Positions 36,401 to 51,400 of a stretch of DNA of 64,000 nucleotides are shown piece by piece; within the stretch, counting starts at the first letter, position 1; each line of letters starts with the position of its first letter. This DNA is from Colius striatus (Eukaryota; Chordata; Aves; Coliiformes; Coliidae), in NCBI RefSeq assembly GCF_028858725.1, contig NC_084790.1, positions 7,242,669-7,306,668 on the forward strand, in the 5' to 3' direction. The position numbers and the translations under genes were made by a program. The notes below the pieces were generated by a model, which was given only the letters and a program-made list of their open reading frames with translations, did not search any database and had not been told where the DNA came from.

Positions 36401-39400
36401 GGGATGGGGCAACACTTTTTTCAGTAGCATCCAGTGACAGGACAAGGGGTAATGTGATGAAGCTGGAACACAAAAAGTTCCATTTAAACATAAGGAAAAA
36501 CATTTTTACTGTTCAAGTGAGGGAGCCCTGGCACAGGCTGCCCAGGGAGGGTGTGGAAAACTCCTCTGGAGATTTCAAACCCACCTGGACATGTTCCTGT
36601 GTGACCTGGTCTAGGTAGACCTGCTTGAACAAGGGAGTTGGACTACATGATCTTTAGAAGTCCTTTCCAACCTCCACCATTCTGTGATTCTGTGAAATTT
36701 TTGCCCTCTGCACAGAAGCAGAGCTTCAGTAAAAGACAGGTAGAGGGCATGACACGTTGCTTTTGTTGTCTCCTCTTTATCCACAAAATCCTGTTCATTT
36801 AAGACAACATCCCGCCTGCAACTTGTAAACAATTCCATTTTTATTTTCCTCCTCTGTTTTCCAAATCTGTCTTTACTGTCTCTCTCTCTTTTTTTCAGAC
36901 TCTAATCTTTTCATGTTTTTTTATGTACTTCACTCAATATTCTGTCAGGTTAGATTTCCTTTGCGGCTTGTATATCATACAGGTTGGGTTTTTTTGACAA
37001 CAAGAACAAGTAATGCATCTTCACTTGCCTGAAACACATCTTCTCTAGCATATGCTGCAATTAAGCTAAATTACTGCAACACGTCCTTGACAGAAGAAAT
37101 CACACAGATTATGGTATTGCTGCATATTTTATACTAAAAGGCTGAAGGCCTTGGTTTAGCCAGTCTTGTGCCTCCAGATGTCCTTGATCAACAGATTGTA
37201 TATCTATGTTTGTCCTGAAAAATGGAAATTATTAAGATCTTCCACATGCCAGCAATTAAACAGCCCCCACTGCTTAAAGTCAACCTTTATATTCTTATTT
37301 GATATACACAACACATACCTTAGCTTTTTTGAGCAAGCTAACAATACTGAGACTTGTGGATGCCAGTTCCCTGCTAGGCATGCTCTGAAGCTGTGTGATA
37401 ATGTAGAGCTCACAGATATGTTGGAGTCTCATTACTTGGTACATCTCTGCACAGATCAAGAGAGACATAGCTTGGAGAATACTGGCTGAAAAACAAGAAA
37501 ACATAAGGCGCTTGTATTTCACCTTTTTGACAACATGATCAAGGCCACTTTGCACCAATCATATTTTAAACACCTAATTGAAGACAAAATCAAACTGCTG
37601 TTGATCATCATAGTTTGTTTTTCATTAGTACAAGCTTGCCATATCAGATAAGCTATTTCATTAACAGGAAAGGAGCATTTTTTACTTTTTAGAAGGTAAC
37701 TGTAAAAAATTGCTGTCAATATCCTGTATCTTGAAGATGGTGAATCAAGTGCTGCTGGTCTACTCAGTGATCATTAACAAGATAATTTAGCTTTCTGACT
37801 TTTCTTTCAAAAAGGACCTCTGTGACACTTGTACAATAAAATACAGTAAAAAGGCCAAAAATAAAACGGAGCAAGCATTTCTTAAAAAAACATATGGTAC
37901 AGTGGTTGCATATTTAAACTGATGGAAACGTTAGATGTACTGAAAAGATAAATACAAGGAAACCATAAGAATAATGTAGAATTATTTGAAGATAAAACTA
38001 AAGCAAAAATAAATCTCACATTTGTTCATTTGTTGTATCAATGGAAAACTAGCTGTATTAAAATAATATTTCTTATTTAGTACGTAAAAAAGGCAAAAGT
38101 TAAGACACAAAGGAAACTCCAGCTCAATTTTTCTTGCCAAATATCCCTGTTGATATACTTTTTTCCTGGGTTTACATACAAATAAGATATCCATGTCTAA
38201 AAATAAGGTATTCTTGCAATTCAACCTTGTTTATATTAGACTTCACAAAATACATGTTAAACAAAAGACAATTTTGAAATAAAACCTAGAATTAAGATTA
38301 GAAAGCTGTATTATCATGATGTAGAAAGACAAATCCAAGTATTGTAATGGACTAGAAATGAAATGCCCCAGGTTTTGGAGTCTTGCTATGTGAGCACTTA
38401 ACAAGCACGTACATTTTATTAGTGATATTTGTTCTGCCTGCGGTTAACTTTACTTCAATAACACTGATTCTGTTTTTCTGCTGCCCAATATGAGCAAGTT
38501 ACCTTTCTTGAGAGATTATACATTAAAACATTATACATTGGCACTTTCCAATGAAATAAATGCTGTTACATCACTCTCAATGATTGCCCCACTACAGAAA
38601 ACCAAGCAACAGGTACATATACGTTTTAAACTTTTCTTACCTGGACAGCAGGAGTCGGTATAAAGATATTCTAGAAAGGAGAGGAAAGTGTCTTTGGAAA
38701 CTCCATACACTGGAACCAGAATACTATTTGCTTCTAGATAATTACCATTAAACATAGCTGCCATTACCTCACAGCGAGCTACCAGAACTGCTCTGTGGGC
38801 TGGTACAGTTGCACCTGCAGGGTACAAGATAAAAATCTATGATGATTTTATATACACAAAGCAATCACGATTTTAAAGCTCATGTGTTCTTACATGGCCT
38901 TCACTCCATTGAACATGATTAAAGGGTTTTAAATTAACAGTATGCAATGGATAACTAATAACACTTTATATTAGTCAAGATGTTTACATCTCCCTAGCAG
39001 CCACCAGGAAATGAAAAGCAATAGCAAATCTATTATGAAAATTTGATCCCAGCACCAGGTCCTCCAAATTGGGCAAATTTCTATCAGTCAGAAACAGGCA
39101 TTTGACTAGTAAACAATTTGACTCCACCATAGTCGGCATTTGACTAGTAAACAATTTGACTCCACCATAGTCACACTAGTTTACACTAACTAAACCTCCG
39201 GCCTATTACATAAATATACAGTGCTGTGACTTATTATGCACATGAGTAATTCGTGTTCATCAGCAACCATATTGGTAATGTGTTTTCCAGAAGCCAAATT
39301 CTCACATAACCACATAAAGCAGAAAAAGTCAACTCATCCTGGATGAAACTCTATTAAATCCACCAGGTGGGTATGAATTTAACCAGATTAAGTATTTGGC

Positions 39401-42400
39401 TTAAGTGAATTTCCTGATGGTTGTCCTAAAAAGTAACTTTGATAAATTTTTCCAGAATTTTTTCCATTTTTTTAATATTGGCAAATGAATATTTACTTTA
39501 CTACAGCACTTGGAACCTACTACAGTTAACAGCCCAGGGTGGCAGAGGTCTTACAGGCTCTTGGTGAAAATGTGGACAGCACGAGCTGCCAGCCCTGTAT
39601 TCCAACTTCTGCAGAGTCCAATGAACTTGACAGTCCTGTGTGCAACGAATTAACTAACAAGCGCCAGACAGAACAGCAGACAAAGACAGAATGAGAGCTT
39701 TCAGTCAGGTGTAAATCACAGAATCATAGAATGGTAGGGTTGGAGGGGACCTTTAGAGATCATCTAGTCCAACTCCCATGCAGAAGCTGGTCAGCCTAGA
39801 TTAGGTCACATAGGAACATGTCCAGGCGGGTCTTGAAGACCTCCAAGGAAGGAGACTCCACACCCCTCTGGGCAGCCTGTTCCACTGCTCTGTCACCCTC
39901 ACAGTGAAATACTTTTTTCTTATTTTTAAATGGAACTTTTTGTGTTACAGCTTCATCCTTAATCCAAATTATAATCACCAAATCAACTGACACATATGAG
40001 AAGTATACTGTAAATACTGATAGAGAATTACTGTCTCAGTTTCTTCCTAACTCTTCCCAAATCCCTTGAAGACTTCTGGCACTTTTTCACTTTTGTTCTA
40101 TTCATGTGTGCTTTTACTTTCAAATTGTGCAAGCTGCATACAAAATATATGTATCTATATAGAGAGAAGAGATGTAAATTGTATTATATATTTATGCACA
40201 TACCACGAGCAATACACAATGCAGACATCATGTGAGATATCCATACAGTTTTGTATGTGTATGCAACTGGATATTTAACTACTAATTAGGAAATTCAGTC
40301 ACGTTTGAGTCTTTACACAGACATCACAGGTTCCCATTTCCAATGGCTCTCAAGCACTTTGCCAAGCTAGAGACCTCAAAGCAGTTCAAGGGATTAGCTG
40401 AATGCTTTAAAATGTATTTGTCTGATCAAGGCAAAACCCTTCCATTTCTCTTAGTAATTATTTGACACAGTTACTGTGGCTGATGAATTAGGGGAGAAGG
40501 CTTCACAGATTTATCAAGCATTAAGAAAAACAGTTTACGTTCTGTTTGTGCATAAGCATGCTTTTTTATAAAATACACATCACCTATTTGACAGTACCTT
40601 TTCTTCTGTGAAATATGTGGTGGTAGGAGTTTCATCAACTTCCCACAAAGCCTCTCTCAGGAGCAGGATGCTAGGAGGAACTGTTCATGTTGCTAAACTC
40701 AGCACCAGAATTTTGTCCTCATTTTCAAAGACCTTTTTGTTTTTTCCGTGGGTTACATGGACATCAAGAAAGAATCTGCTTGTCCTTATTTTTGAGGCAC
40801 TAATGCTTCATATTTGGCTCTGAGATTTAAAGCTGAAAATAATTAAACAATTGTCTAATCCTTAAAAGATCATTTCTGCGTGAAGGGTGGGTAAACACAA
40901 AATCATTAGCATTTAAAAACTGTCTCATTCGTACAAAAGCATGAGACATTTTTTTCACCTTTTTTTTTTAAGGGTGAACGCATTTCATTTGCAAAAAAAA
41001 TTCACTCATGACACTTCAGCACAGTGGTGTGTCCAAGCACATTCTTTGCAGAAAAAAAAAAAAATGGGAACAGAAGACTGTTTCACCAGCTCAGCTCCTG
41101 CCCCTGCATTTGCCAAGAAGCACTTGGCATATCTGTGAGCAGACCTATCACCAACAACTGTTGTAACTTAACTTGGGTCCTGATGGGATACCCCCATGAG
41201 TGCTGAGAGAGCTGGTTGATATTATTGCTAAGCTACTTTCCATCATTTTTAAATGATCATGGAGGGCAGGTAAGGTGCCTGAAGACTGAAGGAAGGCCAG
41301 TGACACTCCAGTCTTCTAAAAGGGCAAGAAGAAGGACCTGGGAAGCTACAGGCCGGTCAGCCTCACTTCCATCCCTGGAAAGGTGATGGAACAACTCATC
41401 CTTAATGTTGCTAATAAACACAGGAAGGAAAATATGGTTATCATAGAATCATAGAATAGTAGGGGTTGGGGGAGTCATCATGGATGCACCAAAGGACATC
41501 CTGTTTGACCAAGTTAATAGCCTTCTATGAGGACATAACCGGCTGGCTAGATGAGGGGAGAGCAGCAGATGTCATCTACCTTGACTTCAGCAAGGCTTTT
41601 GACACTGTCTCCCATAACATCCTCATCAGAAAGCTCAAGCAGTGTGGCTTGGATGAGAGGACAGTGAGGTGGATGGAGAGCTGGCTGAATGACAGGGCCC
41701 AGAGGGTGGTGATCAATGGCACAGAATTGAGTTGGAGGCCTGTGGCCAGTGGAGTTCCACAGGGATTGGTTCTGGGGCCAGTCTGGTTCAACACCTTCAT
41801 CAATGACCTGGATGAGGGGACAGAGTTCAGCAAGTTCGCTGATGTCACCAAACTGGGAGGACTGGCTGATTCCCCAGAAGGCTGTGCTGCCACTGAAAAG
41901 GATCTCAACCAGTCTGAGAGTTGGGCAGAGAGGAACCTCATGAGGTTCAACAAGGACGAGCGCAGAGTCCTGCATCTCGCAAGGAACGACTCCATGCACC
42001 AGGACAGGCTGGAGGTCAAATTGCTGGAGAGCAGCTCTGCAGAGAGACCTGGAAGTGCTGGTTGATAATAAACTAACCATGAGCCAGCAATGTGCCCTCA
42101 TAGGCAAGAAGCCAATGGCATCCTGGGGGGCATTAAGAAAAGAGTGTCCAGCAGATCAAATGAGGTTCTCCTCCCCCTCTGCCCTGCCCAGGTGCGTCCT
42201 CATCTGGAGTCCTGTGTCCAGTTTTGGACTCCCTAGTTCAAGAAGGACAGGGAACTTCTAGAGAGAGTCCAAAGCAGGGCCACCAAGATGATCAGGGGAC
42301 TGGAACATATGACAAGGAAAGGCTGTGAAACCTGGGGCTATTCAGCCTAGAGAAGTCTTAAGGGGGGACCTCATTAACACAAGTATTTGAAAGGTGTATG

Positions 42401-45400
42401 TCAAGAGGAGGAGGTGACACTTTTTTTTATTGTCTCCAGCAATAGGACAAGGGGTAATGGACATCAGCTGGAACACAAAAACTTCCACCTAAACACAGGA
42501 TAAACTTCTTTATTGTAAAGGTGAGGGAGCCCTGGCACAGGTTGCCCAGGGAGGGTGTGGAGTCTCCTTCCCTGGAGGTTTCCAAACCCACCTGGACACA
42601 TTCCTGTGTTACCTGATCAAGGGGAGCCTGCTTTAGCAGGAAGTTGGACTGGATGATCTCTAGAGGTCCCTTCCAGCCCCCAACATTCTACGATTCTATG
42701 AATAGTCTGAGACAGACAAGTCATCAGGGAAAGCCAGCCTCTGGTCCCCTGCATCTTTTTAATTGTGGCCACAAAAAGGACTAGATAATTACTATAATCT
42801 CAGCAGATTTAAAAAAACAAAACAAACCAAACAAAACAAAAGAAAACAACCAAAAAAACCACCCCAAAACACATTTCTAATTTACATGTTCCTTTTCACA
42901 GTTGTAGGGTTAAGCAATAGGCAGATTTAATCTAGGTGTCTGCAGGGCTGAAGGTTGCTTTCATAAGGAGTCATCTATGATACAGAAGTTGCAGAGGCTA
43001 CTGGAAACATAAAGATAGCCCAGGAGCAGTATTTTTTACTGGCAGTAAAACACAGCAGGTGCTAATGATGCCTAGATTAGCAGCTCATCAAAATCCCAGC
43101 ACATCTATGTGCATTTCTAGAGAAACCAATGCTGGTGAAGAAGGGCAGCAAATAAAACCTGAGGAGGCAGGGAGTAGGACACAGGTCCTTGTCAGCTTTG
43201 GGAGGGTAGAGAAAGGTGCATTCACAGCCAGCACCAGCCCGGTGCTAGTCAGGACTCAAAGATCCCTCTGGTCTTTTTACTGAGGGCAATGAGTGTAGAC
43301 ACGTTGTCCCACAAGCAGGGTTCATTCCCTGGTGTGCAATGAGCCAATCTTACATACAGAGCCCAGACACTTGTCTGATCATGTTTGCATAGATGCTGCC
43401 GTGTAATTCCACAAAGTCAGATCAGCAGGCACACAACAGAACTTCAGTGTATTTGTTACGTGATCAATAAAAACTCACCTAAATTTACACTCATTGGTTA
43501 GTGATTTTTCTGCTATTGGTATTTAGTCTTGTTTGCTATGTAAATTAGTATGCATGCTTATTACAGGCATTGGGGGGGCGAGTCTTTTTAATCTTGAGCT
43601 GAGTCAGTGGTCACAATCCCCGCCCTGACACCTTTACCTTTTCCCCAGTTACTGCAGATCTCTAACTTTGTCCTTCCTGGGCAACCACCCCGACTTTGCT
43701 GCCTTCTGAGGCAGGATGTCCTTATCAGTCTCTAGCCCCTCTTCAAGGATCCAGTCTTAGCAAGGCAGGCAAAGTAGTTTAGGCTTATCCAGTGAAGCTA
43801 ATGATTAATTGCCATCTTAAATTAAACAGTGTCACTATGGCTTAAGCATTAACCATTGCCATGTTTTACTTAGGCGAAAGACAAGGCCACTGGAGTCTTT
43901 GCCTCTCTGAGGTTCGATGCTGGGCAGGGCCCTTGTATACATCCTAGTGCTTTTGCAGGTGGGAATGTGAGAGAAATCAGTTTTAAAATAAAATCACCAT
44001 CCCCTGTGATGCAATCCCTGGTTTAGCTTTGCTGCCTTGATGCTATGCCACTGCAGCAGCCTTTCCTGCACCATATCCCTTGTTTGCTAACCCTCTGAGG
44101 AGTGAAAAGGAAGGAGTGAGGCACCAAGTCCAGGATGACAGGCAGAGGGCATTCATACAGGCTCCACATTGACAAACCATGTTGAGAGTGCTGTGAAGCA
44201 TCCACAGGGATAGGCATTAGTTCTAAGCAAAAACTGCTTCCCACAGCAATAGCAAAGCATATCTTTTGTCTTAGTTTCAACGCAGTAGAAAATACAGTCA
44301 CCTCCATTTCCCACTCTCCTGCCGAGAGGATAAATGCTGGAAGTGCAGTGGTGCTCACATCAACTGGAGCCAAGAGACCATACCTTGTATTTTGAAGATG
44401 ACATCAGCTAGGACAGGTGTATTAAAGAACAGCCTGAGAGAAGTATTACATAGCTGCTTCATCTGGCGAGGTCTGCACTCCTTTACAGTGTTAAGCTGCA
44501 AAATAATTAATAAAACACTGTCATGCATAGTTGCCCACAGAATAAAAGGCTACGTCATTTATACGGTGAAAACAAAAAACAGCGTTTTGCTTGCTAGTTT
44601 ATGTCCTGTTGCTAATGCTGCTCAGCCATGCCTCTGGCATGTGCAATCCTCTGCAAGCATTTTTACCACTTGCTTTCCTATTTCCCACAGTGCAGCAGCT
44701 CCAAAGTGTCTCTGTCTCCTACCATCACACCCCAGCCCTCTCCCTGGTACTTTCTGACCTGTGACAAGCTTCATCCAGCACCTCTGGGCAGGTTTGACTG
44801 TATCAACTTCTTCAATACAGAAATCCCAGAAGAATCAACAACTACTCGGGCTTAAAACTTTTCAGGACTTTAAGCCCACTCCTATGAATGTTTTAGCTGC
44901 ACACACTTAGGACTGGCAAGCCTACAACCAAGTGATTGGGAGCTTAAAACAGATAATTAAGTTGTTAATCTTTATATTACATTATCTCCGGGCAGTCCAG
45001 GATGATTTGCCATTTAAATTGACAGAAATACATTGTGTAAGTTCTACAGGATTAGGGAATGCATAAGCAAATGGCTGTTAAAACTAATTCTGTATTGTAA
45101 CTTTGTACTAACAAAACAATATGATATAAATTATATTTTACTGTGAACTCATCTGATGAACTGAACATAGTGAGTTGTAGATGGCTTTCCACATCACAGC
45201 ATTCGTAAGAGAAAACACCTTTCTTGATCTATTGCAGAAGTATAACTTTTGGCACATACTCAGGAAAGCAAAGCTCTGCAGGGCAGCCTCTATTACACAA
45301 GAATTAGCAACACCTAATCACATTGTTAAATAGTGGGCAAAGCTGTGACTATGAGGAATCCCTTCAGGGTACCTACTTGCCTGCTATTTACTGAATCCAT

Positions 45401-48400
45401 TAATTCTGTATATTACATCTGCATATCTTTGTTTCTCTTTTGTGAAGTATGTGTTATTGTTCTTCTGTGCATGTGAACAACCCACTGATAATTAAAGCTG
45501 TGCAAGCCAAAGTAAGTTTGTGAGCCAAAGCAAAGATTGACAAGGAAATCCTGTCTACAAAACAGTTCCCCCACAGCTTAAATAGATGGTACTAACAGCT
45601 ACTCTGAGAGTTAGTTGTACCTTCCCTGGTGTTTTCAGGATACATTTAACTTTTTCCAGCACGTGTTCCATTTTTTCTGGATCTTTCAACTTCTTTTTTA
45701 TATCCTCTTCCAGTCGTTCCCACTGGAAAGCACCTGTCATAATACCAGGTAAAGGTGATTATAGTTCAACATGGCACAGGCCTTAGCAGGCAGAGAAAAG
45801 ATGACATAAATGCCAAACAGATCCTGCAGAAACTGTATTTTTTGCATATAAATCAGCTAGATCTTTGTGCTTAGAAAGGGCAAGATGCAATTTATGAATT
45901 GCACATATAGATATATATATATATCCACACACACATATACAAGAAATGGAAGATTTCATTATAGAAGATGACATTTATAAATTGCTTCTTCCATGGTACT
46001 TATAAAAGAATGCAATCAAGTACAGATAGATTAGTGCACTTCACTTGCATTCAAAATACACTCCTGAATTTCTCCCAGTTCAATCACTACATATTGCAAC
46101 TCCTGAGTGTTTCAGTATTTGTGGAAGTTCTTTAACATCAGCTTGTATTGCTGGTCACATTTCTTTGTGGGTGTCTGAACCAGAAAAATCTTTGTGCAGT
46201 TATATTCTGAATGCTGGCATCACAAGACAGCACAAAGTTTGGAGTGGAATTTCTTTTTCTTCCTTGTTTTCAGAGTCAAAGTCATTATGTTCTCTTAGGT
46301 CTCTCAAGAGTCTTGTTGGAAAAATGGAAAGTGTTGATCAGTGTTAAACATAGCTTCTCTTTATAGGCTTTGCTGGAGTTAGTCTCAAAGGCACCATGGG
46401 GCTTTTTGGTAACTCTAATCTCTGGTCCCCAGCACCACACACAAGGAAGAGCCAGAGGCAGGTATATTTCAGGGCAAAGCACAAGTTAGCACAGCCCTGA
46501 AGGAACTGTGCTGCAGAGCAGGCTAAAGAGCATGTACAATACATGGTGTCCTTAGCTCTATCAGCTCCTACACGTACTGTATGGATGGCAAGTGTTTACA
46601 GCCTCAGAGACATAATGTCATGGTTCTGCAAAGTTGAAAACAAGTCACTACCTCAGGATTTGATCTCTCTCAGCCTGTGCCTCAAGTGTCATTGAAGAAC
46701 CTCAACATCTCTCAAAGACACCAAATGGTGCAACAATTTGGGGCAATGCCCTTCAGGCTGGGAGCTCAGAGAGACACCAGAGTTTCACCTACAACTCTAT
46801 CAAGTTTCACACTGCTTTGACTGACATCTACCATTTATATACTTGCAAATATAAGATCTCCCTTCAGTCTCCTCTTTATAAAGTATTTTTATATTTAAAA
46901 AAAGAACAAATGAGTGTCAGCTATTTTCAGGGAAAAAAAAAACCCTAAAACATCATTCTCTTTCATGTGAGGACTCCTACACAACTTTTCAAAGGTTAGA
47001 AAAATATCAGTCCAATTTTAATAGACAATCAGCCATCAGGTGGGTGAGGTCCCTGCCTGTACTGAATTGGTAGCAAAATTCACATTATCAGATCACCCTG
47101 CACTCCAACTGCTGGAGAGGTCACTGCTTCTTCTTCAGCAGCACCATACCCAGAAGAGAAATCACTTGATTTTCCTAAGTAGCCCTGCACTTTGTCAGTG
47201 TGTTTAAAACCTGCAACTGTCTATAGCATTTTGAAAACCTTAAACTGTCTCAAACTCTTTTTTTTTTAAATTTGTTTTAGCAGAGCCTTTGAATATTATT
47301 GATGTTTGCTTGTGGACTTCTTTCAGTAAAATGTTGTGCTTAATTTATGTTTGCTAGATTTGGAACAACAACTAATTTAATTTTTATTAAACCTAGGCAA
47401 AGGGCTTTTTTCATTTTGTTTGTAACAATCACAAGTGATGAAACAGATGCAGCGACACAGCAGAACATCACCACCCAACAGCAAGGGCATGTTCCTGAGG
47501 GTGGTGCACATGTTTCCTCTTGAGACATGAGCTGTATAAGAAACAAGGAGCCAGACCCATTCCCAGGGGAGTACCTGAATAAAGGAAGTGGAGGATCTCT
47601 GGGAGACAAGAGCAGAAGACAGAGTCCTTCACCAGCACCCTCACAGGTGAGACACCATCCGGGGCGGGAGGGAGGGCACCCCCAGCCTCCACAGCAAAGA
47701 GGCTCTGTGCCATCTGCACAATGGAAGCATCTTGGATGTCTGTGGGCCTCTTCACCTCGAAAAGCAGCATGAAGAGGTGGCTGACAGCACAGAGGATGAT
47801 CTTGTGAGCCTCCACCACCGTGCTGAGATCCTCAGGGTAAAACGCCACATCAGCACACTGGCAGCAGCAGAGCAGGTTGTGCAGGTCGGCGTCATAGTGT
47901 GAGGCTTCGCCCTTTAAGATCGGCATTTTCTCTGGGAAAGATAACAAGTCGAGCTGTAGAACTGTAGCAAATATTAACCACAGGACAAATCTATTCCCAG
48001 AAACCTGATCAAATGAAGGACAAGTTTTGAAACAAGTATTTGATGGGAAAATTTCTTAGGTGCCATTTGAATATGTTTAGTAAAATACTCTAAAAAGATA
48101 AATACTTAGTATATAACAACAAGAAATATAAGAAATACTTAGGTTAGTAAAAACAGTCCACCCTCTTATGAAACTAGGGACTTTGGTTTGACTTGTCTAT
48201 GAAACCCAAATCTAAGGGATGATCTGAGTGAATTTCTAACATGTTTGAGAAGAGGCAACCGTGTATTTAGAGGTAACTACTAGTCAGTAATTGTTTCACT
48301 GAGTAAATGTATCAGATGCTCAGGTCACATATATCTCTCCCTTAGTTTATTTGCAGCTAATAGAAATATTACTTGGTGATATTGCAGAAGAAAAAAGAAT

Positions 48401-51400
48401 GATGTAAGTTTCTTTTATAACTTGTCTGTAATGTCTGTATTAATTCACACTTGCATTATCTCACCAAGTGTACCAGAAAACTACTCCTACCACTTCTGCC
48501 TAAAATAAATCAGAAGTCCATTGAACTGTTACAGTTTGCTTCACAATTCTCCTCAAATTAATTAAACCATCAATAAAGATAATGACATTAGAGTAGCATA
48601 ACCAGAAGAGCTGATAGATAGCACAGCTCACGGTAATGGCTATATAATAACAAGATGGTAATTTCACAGAGGACAGGACACACATAATGAACAATATGAG
48701 GGACAAGACATCAGCAAGCACCTGGCTGTTCCAGCTGAGGTGGCTGAACTCGATGGCATTTCTGTGTCTTTTTCCTTTTCTTCATTTTTTCAGATGACTT
48801 CTGATTCAAACTTTGGATCATAAAATATTCCAGCTAAAACACAAAATGTATCTTTAAAAAATCCTAGTTATTTAAGAAAAACCTAGACATCAAATAAAAG
48901 AGAAGGAGGGGGTGCTGTATGCAGGACTGAGGCTACAGCCGCTATGAACCACCCTCCAGGAAAGTCTCAGCACACCTTTACCAGGAGCAGGTACCAAACG
49001 AAGCTGAAACTGGCACAGCTTAAAAGGTTGTTTACATAAATGACAGTGGTTAATGCTCTTGGATTTAATCTTCCCAGAAATGTCAGACACAAAGATATTC
49101 AGTGTATCAACTTCCATAGATGCTAATTACAGAATTACAGAGAAGAATAAGACCTGATGGATAACAATCAAGTGCAGGGTGGAACAGAATCACATACGAG
49201 CTCTGCAGCTTGTAAATAATGACCATCACCATGCAACGCTAACGTGTCCTCTGACAAAGTCACATTGCAAGATGACCCTCCTAGGCAAGATTTGCTTCAT
49301 TGGCACAGGCAACAAGCATCATCACTGCAATAAAAAAATGTACCTTAGGGAAAATGATCCTTTTTATGAGAACAAAGAGGCACTAAGAGTGGTACACTTC
49401 CAGTTAATGCATGTCATAAACACTTTTATCACCCAAGCTATTACTATAATACATATAGTGCTTTCTAAAAACTGGACCAGATGTTGAGTGGATTCCTCAT
49501 TTTCAATTGAGAATTAAGGGATTCAATAAAAGCTGGGTAACTGTTGTGCCAGATATTCCAATTTCCTATCAAATCCCACAGAAGAACACATCAGGGATGA
49601 CAACAGTGCAGAGCATGTGAAATTACTGTGCTGAAAGACCTGCATGTTTTTTCGGTGAAGCCCAAATGCCACTGAGAATGTAACCAAAAGATTAAAAAAA
49701 TAAAGGCTGAGCTTCAAATACCTCATAAAACTGAGATGGGAAATATCAGCATGAAGTGATTTTGTGCGGAAGACACGCATACCTGAAAGACTATATTTAG
49801 AAACTGCTCGTGACTTCCTTGTGTTCAGGAGGGTGAAAAAAGAAGCAGCTCATTAGAGGTACAACATTTTAACAAGCTTCTCAGCTTCTGCCTCGTTCAG
49901 CTCCATTGTGCCTGACCTCAGGATCTGCTCAGGACTGCAAGCTGCATTGCAACTGCAAACTGAGGGACCACAAGAATATGCTAAAAAAAACAGGCAATTT
50001 AACAATCTTGTGTGAGTTGCTTTACAAGTAGAACAGCTGTGAGAGTTTGAGCAACTAAAATTTAAAATACCAGAACATTATGGAATAATTCAGCTTGGAA
50101 GAGACGTGTGGAGGGGACCTGCTCAAAACAAGCCTCGTCTTCAAAGTGGGATGAGGTTGTCCGGTGCAACACACAGCAGGATTTTTATTATCCCCTCCCA
50201 GTAAGAAAAAGACACAAATGGAGGCAGGAGGGAAATTCTTGCAGGCTGTACTCTGGCTTTCCTAAAACCTCTTGGAAGGTAGTTAAAATGTGAGCAACAC
50301 TGGTACTCTCAATTTGGCTAGAATTGCAGAAATACAGAGTAGTTTGGGTTGGAAAAGACCTTAAAGATCATTTCGTTCCAGCCCCCTTGCCATGGGAAGG
50401 GACACCTTCCACCAGACCAGGTTGCTCCAAGCTTTGTCCAACTTGAACATTTCCAGGGATGGGGCAGCCACAGCCTCTCTAGGAAAACTGTGCCAGGGCC
50501 TCACTGACCTCACAGGGAAGAATTTCTTCATAAAATCTACTCTAAATCTAGCAGTTGAGGGAAATTGCCCTCAGTGGGAGGGCCTGTGATGTGCCTCTGC
50601 TTGCCCTCTGCTTGGTCTCTGGAGCTCTGACATGGATTATGCACCTCCTGTGCGTGCCACCCTGCTTTCAGCCCAGGGGTTCCTCACTCACCACTCCTCC
50701 AAAGTACTTCTGTATGTAGAAGTCATTAAGAGTGTGTAATTCGAGGTAAGTGGCTCCTAGTTCTTTGGCAAGCTGAACTCCCTCAGAGGTGGTGACACAG
50801 CTCCTCCTGTCCGAAGTGCACAGGGGGCAGGTGCAAGGTACTCCTGGGGTAAAACATCATGCAAAAAAATAGCCATTTTTGTCAAATAATCCAGAATCTT
50901 TAGCTTCATAAATAATCATAAAGATGTATTGTTCAGAAAAGATGAGAAACACAAACACAGTCATTTTATAGTAAGAAATCTGTAATTACTGCAAAAGACC
51001 CAGTTTCTTATCAATCAGTTCAAAATATTAGGTGCCGTACACAAGTCAGATGACATTTTTTTTTGCACTAATTTACATTCAGTTTTGCTAAGGTGAAAAA
51101 GTCAAGCAGGGCCTCCAGAAGCCACGTTTGGCTTAGACCCTCGGTATCCTTATATACACAGGTGTTGCATTAGCCTGCAGGTGTTACCTTTTGTTAGTGT
51201 CACCCTTAAATGTGTTTAATTACTGTGGCCTGTCTGTGCAGGAAGCGAGCACAGTAACAGAAAGGGAAAATTTCCACTGCAGTCCTGGGTCTTTTGGGCA
51301 TGTATATACTGTGACATATTATTTCCTTAACACATATTAACTCATAACTTTTTTTTAAGCCAAATTAGGTATTTTTTAAGATTATGCCAGTTAACTGATA

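Noticed and set aside
41547..42107. 186-codon minus-strand ORF
   Set aside because: It is antisense to the CR1 reverse transcriptase.
44392..44757. 121-codon plus-strand ORF overlapping RHOBTB3 exon 8
   Set aside because: It is the opposite strand of a confirmed exon plus intron, with no family resemblance.
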